64,000 nt of DNA from NCBI RefSeq assembly GCF_900104175.1, contig NZ_FNIX01000001.1:881975-945974 (forward strand), in the 5' to 3' direction. The notes beneath the pieces are model-generated. The model did not search any database and was not told where the DNA came from. It was given only the letters and a program-made list of their open reading frames with translations. This DNA is from Lentzea jiangxiensis (GTDB lineage: Bacteria; Actinomycetota; Actinomycetes; Mycobacteriales; Pseudonocardiaceae). Both the position numbers and the translations under genes were made by a program. This document shows, in pieces, positions 18,082-26,606 of the stretch (position 1 is its first letter; the number at the start of each line of letters is the position of its first letter).

Positions 18082-18942
18082 TCAGCCGAGGTCATCCAAA
18101 ACGGCGACATAGGCGGGAGCCACGAGACGGATGCGATCGGCGGGGATGTCTCCGGCGAGCGCGTCGATCGCCAGCCGTACACCCGGAGTAGCAGGCCCGC
18201 CGAACTGCTCTCGGAGAAGATCGAGGCCGCGCTTCGTCACCTCACCGACCAGGTGGTCCTTTGTCAGAACGCGGAAAGAATCCACGACTTCCTGCCGCGG
18301 TACTCCCACCATGAGGCGGTAGACGTCGCCTGCGTCTTTGTTGGTGAGCCTGCTGGGGTTCCGCAGACGATCGTGGATCTTGTGGGCCTTGGCGACCAGC
18401 AGGGCGGCGGCCCCGGCCACGTTCACCTCCGTGGAACGTCCGCTGCCGTCCAAGGCGGTGATCGTCATGGGGGAGCGGTCGACGACTGCTACCTCGAGAC
18501 CTGGCACGCGGCGAGCTGTCATTTTGTCATGCGGCCTGATGTTCGCGCTGCGGCTCCCCGTGCCGGCCAGTCGTTCGCCGACCAGGAGGTCCAGTTCCAC
18601 GGGGACGAGAACGTCTCCGACGAATTCCTTGCGTGCCCAGAGTCCTGGCTGGTTCTCGGACATCAGCTCGAACCCTGCCGACCTGAGCCTCTCCTGGATC
18701 AAGGGCTCGTCCTCGAGCTGACGTGGATCGACTCCCAGATCACCGTCCGAGGTGTGAGCCGCAGTGGAGAACTGGGCGCCCAGGGTGCGGAGGTGTACGG
18801 CCTGCGCTCCCACCACAGTGATCGATGAGAGATGAGGCGCAAGGGCGTCCAGTCCGTCGAGGAGCACGTTACGAGCTACAACAGTGAGATCTGACGGATG
18901 AACCCCGTGCGGAGTCTTGGACATCGGTGAACTTTCTGTCAT
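18082..18942 (-). CDS. AbiEii-like nucleotidyltransferase, putative toxin
   Basis: 286 aa. VVGAQAVHL (about 43-51) and a TSDGDLGVD motif (about 64-72) form the GG/A...SDxD-type site of the AbiEii/DUF1814 nucleotidyltransferase group, and a later LDLLVGERL may give the third acidic residue. In type IV toxin-antitoxin systems such a protein, for instance AbiEii or MenT, nucleotidylates a target such as tRNA. It lies 30 nt downstream of a DNA-binding-type partner on the same strand, the order antitoxin-toxin expected for AbiE. Start ATG 18942 has no clear ribosome-binding site; ATG 18924 is an alternative. The local base composition is less GC-rich than the neighbours, which suggests acquisition. 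Confidence 0.65.
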   Translation of the reverse strand: MTESSPMSKTPHGVHPSDLTVVARNVLLDGLDALAPHLSSITVVGAQAVHLRTLGAQFSTAAHTSDGDLGVDPRQLEDEPLIQERLRSAGFELMSENQPGLWARKEFVGDVLVPVELDLLVGERLAGTGSRSANIRPHDKMTARRVPGLEVAVVDRSPMTITALDGSGRSTEVNVAGAAALLVAKAHKIHDRLRNPSRLTNKDAGDVYRLMVGVPRQEVVDSFRVLTKDHLVGEVTKRGLDLLREQFGGPATPGVRLAIDALAGDIPADRIRLVAPAYVAVLDDLG

Positions 18943-18972
18943 GAGAAGTTTGAAGAGTGGTGCTGGACTGCC

Positions 18973-20223
18973 CTAGTCGTCGTTCAACGGAGCAGGTAGT
19001 CGCCATTCCCGCTCATGACCGATCATGTAGTCCAAGACCTTCTCCGCCTCTGCGGGCATCCGGTCCGGTCCGGTCAGGCTGTCGAGCACGAGCTGGCTCA
19101 ATGCCACATGTTGCACACCGTCAACGGTCCTGGTTCCGTCGAAGACCGCGCGGTCGTGGGCGCGAAGGAGCAGAACGTTTCCGCGATCCGCACGCATCAG
19201 GTCAAGTTTGCTCGCCCACGCGTCAGGCGTGTGCGGCCCAGCCTCCACGTACAGCATTAGTTGACCATCTGTCGCGTACGGAGCTACACAGCGCGCCGCG
19301 TAGTGGCCGGTCACTGCGATGCTTCCCGAAGCGCCATCCTTCCGCAGTTCTCGTGCCAGATCGGCCAGCAAAGCGGTTTCGCCGTTCATCGCGATCGCGC
19401 TCACATGGGAGTTGTGCCGAAGCAGGTCATAGGTTTCCGCACGAGCGCGCAGAACCTCAGGCCACTTCACATCCGTGATGGTCCGCCCCTGTCGACGGAT
19501 GAGCAGCTGGTCCTCGAGTTGGCCGAGCAGCCGCGACACCCAGGGAAGGCTCACCCCCGTCGCCGAGGCGATCCGAGTCGCTCGATACGGAGGACGGTGG
19601 TCGACCAAGAAGCGTACGACGCGGCCTGCCCGAACTCCTCCCAGCGTGACGGTACGCGTGTCCGCGGACTCGTCAACCGTCGATGATCTGGGGGCTTTCC
19701 GGGCTCCGTGGGTCTCGATGCGGATCGAGGGGTAGTCGATCGAGATCGAGGTGTTGCCTGTCAGATCGAGGTAGGCGATCTCCTGCTCACGCAGGACTTG
19801 TTGAGTTCGTGCGCTGATCCAAGGAGAGACCACCAGTAGCGTCTGCTGCCCGCGCACATGGCGTAGAACGTTGCTGATCTGGCGGAGCTGGGTTTCCGCG
19901 TCGCGCGGAGTGACCGTCGTCCGCGCGACCACCAGGAGCTCGGTGAAGCGTTGCTGGTCGGGCGGGGTCAACCGGACGCGGCTGTCGATCACCGCGTCTC
20001 CTGTCCTGTGTCCCTCCGGGTCGGGAAGTTCCGCCACCTGCCAACCGGCCCCTAGAAGTCCTTGCAGGTGGTTGAGTGCTCGTTCGAGTAGTGGGGAAGG
20101 TTCGGTATCGATGTCGTCCCTCCTCGGCTCACTTGCTCCATTCAGCCGCGACAATAGCAAACTTGCCTCATGTTGGAACTTGCCTGTGATGCGCAACCTT
20201 GTCTTGTGCGCAAGTTTGCTCAT
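18973..20223 (-). CDS. AbiEi-like helix-turn-helix regulator, putative antitoxin
   Basis: About 416 aa from ATG 20223. An N-terminal region of unknown fold contains a restriction-endonuclease-like stretch (TELLVVART ... QTLLVVSPWISARTQQVLREQ). It is followed at about 220-275 by a winged helix (VVRFLVDHRPPYRATRIA..GVSLPWVSRLLGQLEDQLLI) and a C-terminal domain. This resembles proteins paired with AbiEii-type toxins, although it is longer than classical AbiEi. The start is uncertain: four AACTTG-type repeats overlap the first codons, and an AGGAGG within the ORF near 20117-20122 precedes no standard start codon. Autorepression through these repeats would fit type IV antitoxins. Confidence 0.6.
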   Translation of the reverse strand: MSKLAHKTRLRITGKFQHEASLLLSRLNGASEPRRDDIDTEPSPLLERALNHLQGLLGAGWQVAELPDPEGHRTGDAVIDSRVRLTPPDQQRFTELLVVARTTVTPRDAETQLRQISNVLRHVRGQQTLLVVSPWISARTQQVLREQEIAYLDLTGNTSISIDYPSIRIETHGARKAPRSSTVDESADTRTVTLGGVRAGRVVRFLVDHRPPYRATRIASATGVSLPWVSRLLGQLEDQLLIRRQGRTITDVKWPEVLRARAETYDLLRHNSHVSAIAMNGETALLADLARELRKDGASGSIAVTGHYAARCVAPYATDGQLMLYVEAGPHTPDAWASKLDLMRADRGNVLLLRAHDRAVFDGTRTVDGVQHVALSQLVLDSLTGPDRMPAEAEKVLDYMIGHEREWRLPAPLNDD

Positions 20224-20238
20224 GAGAGGAACTTGTCG
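20156..20238. promoter_or_regulatory. AACTTG repeat array, likely operator of the AbiE-like pair
   Basis: AGCAAACTTGC (20156-20166) and GCAAGTTTGCT (20210-20220) are perfect 11-bp inverted repeats, and two further GGAACTTG copies start at about 20175 and 20228. The array lies over the proposed antitoxin start and between the divergent acetyltransferase gene and the antitoxin. AbiEi-type antitoxins bind inverted repeats in their own promoter. Confidence 0.55.
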
Positions 20239-20354
20239 GATGGGCGAAACCTGGTTGATTGAGCAAGCTGTCGACGAAGTTAGAGTCTTCGTCCATGACT
20301 TCGATGTGGGGTGCACCGGTCTGGACCCGCTGGCGCAGGTCGCGCCGTGACCCG

Positions 20355-21053
20355 ATGCAGGCGCGGTTCCTCACGGTGGACTCCCTGCGCTGGGTGCTGC
20401 GCCACCGCGCCTACACCCCCTGGTACCTCGTCCGGTACTGGCGCCTGCTGAAGTTCCGCCTGCTCAACCCGCACGTGGTGCTGCGCGGCATGGTCTTCTT
20501 CGGCAAGCGCGTCGAGGTCATGGCCCGGCCCGGCTTCGGCCGCCTCGAGATCGGCCGCTGGGTGCACATCGGCGACGGCAACGCGATCCGCTGCCACGAG
20601 GGGTCGCTGCGCATCGGCGACAAGGTCGTGTTCGGCAAGGACAACACAGTCAACTGCTACCTCGACATCGAGATCGGCGCGTCGTCGCTGGTCGCTGACT
20701 GGGTCTACATCTGCGACTTCGACCACAAGGTCGAGGACGTCACGCTGCCGATCAAGGACCAGGGCATCGTGAAGTCCCCGGTCCGCATCGGGCCGGACTG
20801 CTGGCTCGGCGCCAAGGTCACCGTGCTGCGCGGCACCCGCGTCGGCCGCGGGTGCGTTCTGGGTGCCCACGCGGTGGTGCGCGGGGACGTGCCCGACTTC
20901 AAGATCGCGGTCGGCATGCCGGCCAGGGTCGTCCGGGACCGGCGGGCCGACTACGAGGCGGACGCCCAGCGGCGGGCGGACATCGCCGACATGGCCCGCA
21001 AGGCCGGGGAGGCCTTGGCCCAGCGGGAGCAGTCGTCCGGCACGTCAGCGTGA
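20355..21053 (+). CDS. Left-handed beta-helix (hexapeptide) acyltransferase (Rv3034c-like)
   Basis: 232 aa from ATG 20355. The middle of the protein shows repeated I/L-G-x4 hexads (IGRWVHIGDGNAIRC, IGDKVVFG, IGPDCWLGAKVTVLRG, VGRGCVLGAHAVV) ending with the typical GMPARVVR tail, so it is a trimeric acetyl-CoA-type O-acyltransferase. CDFDH near 127 holds the likely catalytic His. In mycobacteria the corresponding gene sits next to the methylglucose-lipopolysaccharide genes, which suits the GT4/GH57/methyltransferase genes just downstream. In-frame starts at 20259 and 20295 exist, but the conserved sequence begins at MQARFLTVDS. Confidence 0.85.
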   Translation: MQARFLTVDSLRWVLRHRAYTPWYLVRYWRLLKFRLLNPHVVLRGMVFFGKRVEVMARPGFGRLEIGRWVHIGDGNAIRCHEGSLRIGDKVVFGKDNTVNCYLDIEIGASSLVADWVYICDFDHKVEDVTLPIKDQGIVKSPVRIGPDCWLGAKVTVLRGTRVGRGCVLGAHAVVRGDVPDFKIAVGMPARVVRDRRADYEADAQRRADIADMARKAGEALAQREQSSGTSA

Positions 21054-21824
21054 GTCGGCCAGCCGCGGCCACGCCAGCGGCGCGAGCTGCGGGCGTTTCG
21101 GGCTGAACCCGTCCCCGGGCTGCCGGCCGATCAGCCGGTTCCGAGTCCGCGTGTACGCCACCGGCAGCACCTGGTCCCGCAACCACCGCCAGTGGTCCAG
21201 GACCGAGGCCGGCGTCGCCGCGCCCTCCAGCGGCGTCAGCCACGACGGGTCGAACGGGATCTCCAGCGCCGACAACAGGTGTCCGGCCAGGCGCCGGTGC
21301 CCCAGCGACGACAGGTGCAGCCGGTCCGGCCCGAAGTACCGCGAGTCGTGCACGCACTCGTCGGCGGCGACGTCGACCAGAACCGCGCCGTAGCGCGAAG
21401 AAGCGTCGCGAACGGCTGCGTTCAGGGCCTCGATCCGGGGCCGCATGCGCCACCCGAACGGCATGCGGTGCGAGATGTCGCTCAACGTGAAGACGGCGAC
21501 GGTCGGCGCGAACGACGTCACGGCGCGCACCATCGCGTCGACCCGCTGGTGCAGGTGCGCGGCCGAAGCCCCGGACATCACGTCGTTGCCGCCGCCGAAG
21601 AGCACCACCAGGTCGGGGTCCAGCGCCGACGCGGACGGGACCTGCTCCACCAGCATCTGGTCGAGCCGGCGGCCGCGCACGGCGAGGTTGGCGTAGCGGA
21701 AACCGGGTGCGTCCAGCGCGGACGCGACGCGGTCGGCCCAGCCGCGGTAGCGGCCGTCGGGCAGCAGGTCGTCCAGGCCCTCGGTGCAGCTGTCCCCGAG
21801 CGCCACGAAGCGTTGGTAGTTCAT
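21045..21824 (-). CDS. SGNH/GDSL hydrolase
   Basis: 259 aa. Block I GDSCTEG (Ser at about 12), block III GGGND near 84 and block V DRLHLSSLGH near 168 give the Ser-Asp-His triad of SGNH esterases. There is no signal peptide, so it acts in the cytosol, perhaps trimming acyl groups from a saccharide or lipid. ATG 21824 (MNYQRFVALGDS) is supported by GAGG 6 nt upstream; GTG 21839 is possible. It converges with the acyltransferase gene (9-nt overlap), so acyl addition and acyl removal functions sit side by side. Confidence 0.88.
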   Translation of the reverse strand: MNYQRFVALGDSCTEGLDDLLPDGRYRGWADRVASALDAPGFRYANLAVRGRRLDQMLVEQVPSASALDPDLVVLFGGGNDVMSGASAAHLHQRVDAMVRAVTSFAPTVAVFTLSDISHRMPFGWRMRPRIEALNAAVRDASSRYGAVLVDVAADECVHDSRYFGPDRLHLSSLGHRRLAGHLLSALEIPFDPSWLTPLEGAATPASVLDHWRWLRDQVLPVAYTRTRNRLIGRQPGDGFSPKRPQLAPLAWPRLADSR

Positions 21825-21872
21825 CCAGTCCTCGGTCACCTTCTGTTCACGGGACCGGCGACTGTAGCGGAC

Positions 21873-23120
21873 CTAGGTGAACAGGTTTCCCGTCGCGATC
21901 TTGGGACGCCCGAGGACGCGCGGCTCGCGCACCGAGGCCTTCGCGTAGACGGCCGCCGTGTCGGAAGCGATGGTGGCCCAGTTGAAGTCGGTGGCCAGAC
22001 GTGCTTTCGCGGCACGGGCGCGAGCCGCCGCCGAGGTGGGGTCGGAGAGCACGGCACGCACGCCGCGCGCGAGTCCGTCCACGTCACCGGGCGCGAACGA
22101 CAGACCGGTGACGCCGTCCACCACGACCTCGCCGAGCCCGCCGGCGGTCGAGGCGACCAGGGGAGTCCCGGCCGCGGCGGCCTCCAGGGCGACGATGCCG
22201 AAGGGTTCGTAGCGCGAGGGCAGCACGACGGCGTCGGCCGCGGTGAGCAACGCCGCCAGCGACCTGTCGGAGAGGTGGCCGACGAACTCCACGGCGCGCA
22301 GCACGCGGTGCTTGCGCGCCTGGTCCCGCAGCCACTCGGTCTGCGAGCCGCCACCGGCGACGACGACGCGCGTGCCGCGGTGGAAGCGGCGGATCCGGGG
22401 CAGGGCGGCGATCAGGTCCTGGACGCCCTTCTCCCACTCGATGCGGCCGAAGAACAGCAGCAGCGGGTCGCCGTGCGGCGAGTAGGCGCGGCGGGCGGCG
22501 CCGACGTCCTTCGCGCGCACCTTCCAGCCGCCGGGCTCGATGCCGTTGTGCAGCACGGAGACGTCGGCGGTGTCCACTTCGAACAGCTGCGCGACCTCGC
22601 CGCGCATCGCCGACGAGCAGGTGATCAGCGAGTCGGCGCGGTTCGCGAGCCACCACTCCACCGAGTGCACCTGCTGGTTCAGCGGGTGCGACAGCCAGCC
22701 GGAGTGCCGGCCCGCCTCGGTCGCGTGGATCGTCGCCACCAGCGGCACGCCGAACGCCTCGGCCAGCGCCACGGCCGGGTGTGCGACGAGCCAGTCGTGC
22801 GCGTGCACGACGTCCGGGCGCCACGAGTCCAGCGCCAGGCCGGCGCGCGTCATCGCGTGGCCCATCGCGAGGGTCCACGCCAGGAGGTCCTTCTCGAACA
22901 CGAAGTGCGCCGGGTCCTCGGCGACGCGGACCAGCCGCACGCCCTCGCTCACCACGTCGACGGTGGGGTGCGTGACGGCGTCGGTGCCGGAGGGTTGCCG
23001 GCAGAGCACGACGACGTCGTGCCCCTGCGCGGCCAGCTGTGTCGCGAGCGCGTGGACGTGCCTGCCCAGCCCGCCGACGACCACCGGCGGGTACTCCCAC
23101 GACAACATCAGCACGCGCAT
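21873..23120 (-). CDS. Glycosyltransferase family 4 (Rv3032-like alpha-glucan synthase)
   Basis: 415 aa GT-B enzyme. The N-terminus MLSWEYPPVVVGGLGRHV is the hallmark of starch/glycogen-synthase-like GT4 proteins, and EPFGIVALEAAAAGTPLVAS near 310-330 contains the two catalytic-site Glu residues of the EX7E motif. By analogy with Rv3032 it elongates an alpha-1,4-glucan from UDP- or ADP-glucose. It is last in a tight operon: methyltransferase, GH57, GT4, with 4 nt to GH57. This synthase/branching/methylation set is what methylglucose lipopolysaccharide assembly requires. Confidence 0.9.
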   Translation of the reverse strand: MRVLMLSWEYPPVVVGGLGRHVHALATQLAAQGHDVVVLCRQPSGTDAVTHPTVDVVSEGVRLVRVAEDPAHFVFEKDLLAWTLAMGHAMTRAGLALDSWRPDVVHAHDWLVAHPAVALAEAFGVPLVATIHATEAGRHSGWLSHPLNQQVHSVEWWLANRADSLITCSSAMRGEVAQLFEVDTADVSVLHNGIEPGGWKVRAKDVGAARRAYSPHGDPLLLFFGRIEWEKGVQDLIAALPRIRRFHRGTRVVVAGGGSQTEWLRDQARKHRVLRAVEFVGHLSDRSLAALLTAADAVVLPSRYEPFGIVALEAAAAGTPLVASTAGGLGEVVVDGVTGLSFAPGDVDGLARGVRAVLSDPTSAAARARAAKARLATDFNWATIASDTAAVYAKASVREPRVLGRPKIATGNLFT

Positions 23121-23124
23121 CCCG

Positions 23125-24588
23125 TTACCTCATTCCTCGCGCGTCCAGATGCCCGAACGGGCCGTCCGCCGCGCGGAGTTCCGCCGCCCTCGCACGTCCA
23201 CGACCGCCGCGCGCCAGCGCCGCGAGCTCGCTGAAGCGGTCGCTGTGAATCTTCGCGCGGTACCGGGCGTAGTCGGCGGCCGAGTCCTTGGTGACCATGA
23301 AGGCCCAGTCGCTCGACAACGCCAGCAGCGCCTCGCGCACCGCCTGGTCCAGCACCGGATCCCGCACGTCGGAGGAGAAGTCCAGTCCCAGCAACTCCTG
23401 CTGCACCGACGCGTTCAGCGACACGATGTCGGACACCTGCGCACCGTCCCACACGCGCCAGTCCTTGCCGCTGCCCCACGACGACGCCGGCAGCTCGACC
23501 GGCGCGCCCACGTGACCCGCCTCGGCGGCGCCGCGCAACGTCGTGACGCGGACACCCGCCTCGGGCAGCGCGCGCAGCACGGCCTCCAGCCACAGAGGAC
23601 CCTCGTGCCACCAGTGCCCGTACAGCTCGGTGTCGTAGGCCGCGACGACCAGGCCGCCGTCGATCGCCCGCAGCCGCCTCACGACGGTCTCGACGAAGTC
23701 GGCCACGTGCCGGTCGAGAGCCTCGCGCGCCAGCAGCGGGTCGTACGGCCGCTTGTCCTCCGGCGCCACGTTCTTGCCCGTCACGCGCGACGGCTTGAGG
23801 CCCGTAGGGTGGTCGTAGGTGTGAAAATCCCGGTACGCGGCATCGCCCGGATAGCCGACCTTCGGCGACCAGACGCGGTACGAGACCTCGAGGTCGCGCC
23901 CGAACGCCAGCACGTCCGACGATCCCACGGGGTGCGCGGACGAGGTGTCGCCGTGCAGCGCGGGCCCGTCGACCAGGAACCGCCGCACGCCGGCCGCCGC
24001 GTACCCCGCCTCCATGCCGGGCGAGTAACCGCACTCCGGCGCCCAGATCCCCTCCGGCGCGCGGCCGACGCGCAGCGCCGTGTCGTCCAGGCCGGTCCGC
24101 AGCGCGAAAGCCCGCACCTCCGGGGCCAGCAACGGCTGGAACGGGTGCGTCGCCGGACCGCCGAGCAGCTCGATGGCCGAGGAGTCCACAAGGGACCGCA
24201 GCAGGGGCGAGAAACCGTGCCGCCACTGGTTTTCGAACCTCTCCAGCGCCCACGACGACGCGCGGTGCTCGTACGCGGACAGCTCGGGCAGCCGCTCCCC
24301 GGCGAAGTGCGAGCGCAGGTGCCAGTTGCCGAGCCAGTCGTGCATGCCCCGCAGGCAGTACGGGTCGTCGAGCTGCGCGGCCAGGACCGGTGTGACGCCG
24401 AGCGTGAGGACGTCGGTGCGGCCCTCGTCGGCGAACCGGCGCAGCATGTCCACGACGGGCAGGTACGAGTGCGCCCACGCCTGGTAGAGCCACTCCTCGC
24501 CGACCGGCCACGCGCCGTGGTGGGCGAGCCAGGGCAGGTGGCTGTGCAGGACCAGGCAGAACGTTCCCTCGGACTTCGTGGAGGTCAC
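23125..24588 (-). CDS. GH57 1,4-alpha-glucan branching-type enzyme (Rv3031-like)
   Basis: 487 aa. HSHLPW (15-20) opens the GH57 barrel, GIWAPECGYSPG near 180-190 holds the catalytic nucleophile Glu, and YDTELYGHWWHEGP near 317-330 the acid/base Asp. The later DUF1957 helical domain is present, as in GH57 branching enzymes. It would introduce alpha-1,6 branches into the glucan made by the neighbouring GT4. Start GTG 24588 overlaps the methyltransferase stop as GTGA. Confidence 0.9.
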   Translation of the reverse strand: MTSTKSEGTFCLVLHSHLPWLAHHGAWPVGEEWLYQAWAHSYLPVVDMLRRFADEGRTDVLTLGVTPVLAAQLDDPYCLRGMHDWLGNWHLRSHFAGERLPELSAYEHRASSWALERFENQWRHGFSPLLRSLVDSSAIELLGGPATHPFQPLLAPEVRAFALRTGLDDTALRVGRAPEGIWAPECGYSPGMEAGYAAAGVRRFLVDGPALHGDTSSAHPVGSSDVLAFGRDLEVSYRVWSPKVGYPGDAAYRDFHTYDHPTGLKPSRVTGKNVAPEDKRPYDPLLAREALDRHVADFVETVVRRLRAIDGGLVVAAYDTELYGHWWHEGPLWLEAVLRALPEAGVRVTTLRGAAEAGHVGAPVELPASSWGSGKDWRVWDGAQVSDIVSLNASVQQELLGLDFSSDVRDPVLDQAVREALLALSSDWAFMVTKDSAADYARYRAKIHSDRFSELAALARGGRGRARAAELRAADGPFGHLDARGMR

Positions 24589-25313
24589 GTGCGCACCGCC
24601 ACGGCGACGAGGTCGAGGGACGCGTCCATGTCGTCGGGCGTGATGTCGAAGTCCTGCACCGTCACCGACTCCACCGCCTCCTTCAGCTCGGCGGGCCACG
24701 GCGCACCGGACAGGGCGACCTCGACCTGTGCGTCGATGATCTGTCCGTTCAGGAGCATGTCAAGCCTCCTGCCGTGGCGCAGCCCCGTCAGTTCGTCAAC
24801 GCGGAAACCAGCCCCGCGCAGCATCTCGTCCAGTTCGGACGGTGCCAGTTCCCTGGTGTGGAACGGGTTCAGCGGGGTGTCCTGGCCGGGCGAGAACGTC
24901 AGCCTGTTCGGCGTGGTGACGATGAGCTTCCCGCCGGGGCGCAGCACCCGCCGGCATTCGGCGAGGAAGCCCTCCTGGTCCCAGAGGTGCTCGATGACCT
25001 GCAGGTTCGCGACGACGTCCACGCTGCCGTCGCGCAACGGCAGCGTCGCGAGGTTCCCGCGCAGAACGTCCAGCTGCGGGTACGCGCGCGACACGTGCTG
25101 GGACGTCAGCTCGTCGTAGTCGAGCGCGACGACCCTGCGGGCGACCGTGCGGATCAGCTGGGCGCCGTAGCCCTCGCCGCAGCCCGCCTCCAGCACGACG
25201 GCGTCCGCGCAGTGGCGGATGAGGTGCAGATATGCGGCCTCGTGGCGCCGGAACCAGTAGTTCTCTTCCGCGATACCGGGCACTGTGCGTTCGCCGGTCA
25301 GGGGGAGGGTCAC
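24585..25313 (-). CDS. SAM-dependent methyltransferase (Rv3030-like)
   Basis: 242 aa. VLEAGCGEGYGAQLI (about 40-54) is motif I, VVALDYDELT the acidic adenosine loop, and VVANLQVIEHLWDQEGF post-motif I. It is the first gene of the methyltransferase-GH57-GT4 operon and is the probable sugar O-methyltransferase for the glucan product, by analogy with the mycobacterial locus. Start ATG/GTG at 25313 (MTLPLTGERTVPG), where the conserved sequence begins. Confidence 0.88.
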   Translation of the reverse strand: MTLPLTGERTVPGIAEENYWFRRHEAAYLHLIRHCADAVVLEAGCGEGYGAQLIRTVARRVVALDYDELTSQHVSRAYPQLDVLRGNLATLPLRDGSVDVVANLQVIEHLWDQEGFLAECRRVLRPGGKLIVTTPNRLTFSPGQDTPLNPFHTRELAPSELDEMLRGAGFRVDELTGLRHGRRLDMLLNGQIIDAQVEVALSGAPWPAELKEAVESVTVQDFDITPDDMDASLDLVAVAVRT

Positions 25314-25418
25314 GCCCGTCAGGTTACTTGTCAGTAGAGCACCTGCGAACTACCTGGTGCGCGATGGCGACGGCGACACCGGTCCCGGCGAGCACCGTGG
25401 TCGTCGGGGCCATGTACT

Positions 25419-25775
25419 CGGGCGCTGAGCGATCCGCACCGGTACCTGCTCCTCTACGGCACGCCGGTGCCCGGCCACCACGCGCCCGAGGACATCACCG
25501 CGATCTCGGACGAGATCCCGGCGGTGCTGCTCCAGGTGTGCGGGGGACCGGCGGACGAGGCGCCGCGGACGCCGTTCGACCTGGTCCTGGGCATGAACCG
25601 CCAGTGGGCGTCCTCCCTGCCGGCGCCGACCCCGGCCGTCCACCGCGCGCTGTCGTTCTGGACGCGGGTGCAGGGCGTGCTCTCGCTGGAGCTCGCCGGG
25701 CACTTCACGCCGATGGGGATCGACGCCGGTCTGCTGCCGGCGGAGGAAGTGGCGGAGCTGGGCTCAGAACGGTGA
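25419..25775 (+). pseudogene. C-terminal remnant of a TetR-family regulator
   Basis: About 118 codons starting at RALSDPHRYLLLYGTPVPG and ending in FWTRVQGVLSLELAGHF...AELGSER. This is the WHG-type ligand-binding domain of a TetR/AcrR regulator. The DNA-binding half is absent: upstream sequence in all forward frames lacks a helix-turn-helix. An ATG at 25467 keeps 102 codons open, but a functional repressor is not possible. The 3' end overlaps the DegV gene by 12 nt. Probably a deletion relic. Confidence 0.7.
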
Positions 25776-26606
25776 GATCGTGACGGCCAGCGCGCCCGGC
25801 CCCACGTTCGCGCCGATGGCCGCGCTGACCTGGGTCAGGACGATGTCGCGCGCGTGCGGGATCCGCTTGCGCAGCATCTGGAGCAGCTCGTGGCCGTCCT
25901 TCTCGGCAGCGAAGTGCTCGACGGCGAGGTCGACGTTGCGCCCGTAGGCCTGCGCCACCGCCTTGTCGACGAGCTTGCCCAGCGCCCGGTCGCGGCCGAC
26001 GGCCTTGCCGAACGGCTCCACCTCGCCGTTGACGACCGTGAGCAGCGGCTTGACTGACAGCGCGTCGCCGAAGACCTTCGCCGCCGCGCTCACCCGGCCC
26101 GCCTGGCGCAGGTACTGCAGAGTGTCGACGTAGATCAGCACGCTCGCGTCGCGGCCGCGCTGCTCGGCGACGCTGCGCGCGTTCTGGACGTTGCCGCCGG
26201 ACTGCACGATCCGCGCCGCCGCGAGCGCCGCGAACCCGAGCGTCATGCCCGAGGAGTGCGAGTCGACGATGAACACCGGGACGCGCGACTTCGCCGCGGC
26301 CACCTTCGCCGCGTCCGTCGCGGGGGAGAGCTTCGGCGTCACGTGCACCGAGACGATCGTCTCCGCGCCCTTCGCCCACGCGTCCTGGTAGGCCCAGAAG
26401 AACGCGTCGGGCGCCGGCGGCTGCGTCGAGATGGGGATCTGCGCCTCCATCGCCTGCAGCAGCCGCTCGGTCGGCACGTATGCCTCGTCGATCAGTTCCG
26501 ACCCGATCTTCAGCTGCATGGGGACCGTGATGATGTTGAACCGGTCCGCCAGGCGGGCGGGCAGCGACGCGGTCGAGTCGGTGACGACGGCTACTCGTGA
26601 GGACAC
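25764..26606 (-). CDS. DegV-family fatty-acid-binding protein
   Basis: 280 aa from GTG 26606 (VSSRVAVVTDSTASLP). The N-terminal VTDSTASLP, the VSVHVTPKLS segment near 92-101 and IVDSHSSGMTLGFAA near 123-137 are the DegV/FakB pattern; these proteins bind a fatty acid that a FakA kinase phosphorylates. No kinase gene is in the window. A second, diverged copy lies 4.5 kb away at 30231-31073 on the same strand and has the same length. Confidence 0.88.
   Translation of the reverse strand: MSSRVAVVTDSTASLPARLADRFNIITVPMQLKIGSELIDEAYVPTERLLQAMEAQIPISTQPPAPDAFFWAYQDAWAKGAETIVSVHVTPKLSPATDAAKVAAAKSRVPVFIVDSHSSGMTLGFAALAAARIVQSGGNVQNARSVAEQRGRDASVLIYVDTLQYLRQAGRVSAAAKVFGDALSVKPLLTVVNGEVEPFGKAVGRDRALGKLVDKAVAQAYGRNVDLAVEHFAAEKDGHELLQMLRKRIPHARDIVLTQVSAAIGANVGPGALAVTISPF

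Noticed and set aside
25364..25466. Upstream half of the TetR-like gene
   Set aside because: No frame shows a helix-turn-helix; only the C-terminal domain can be supported.
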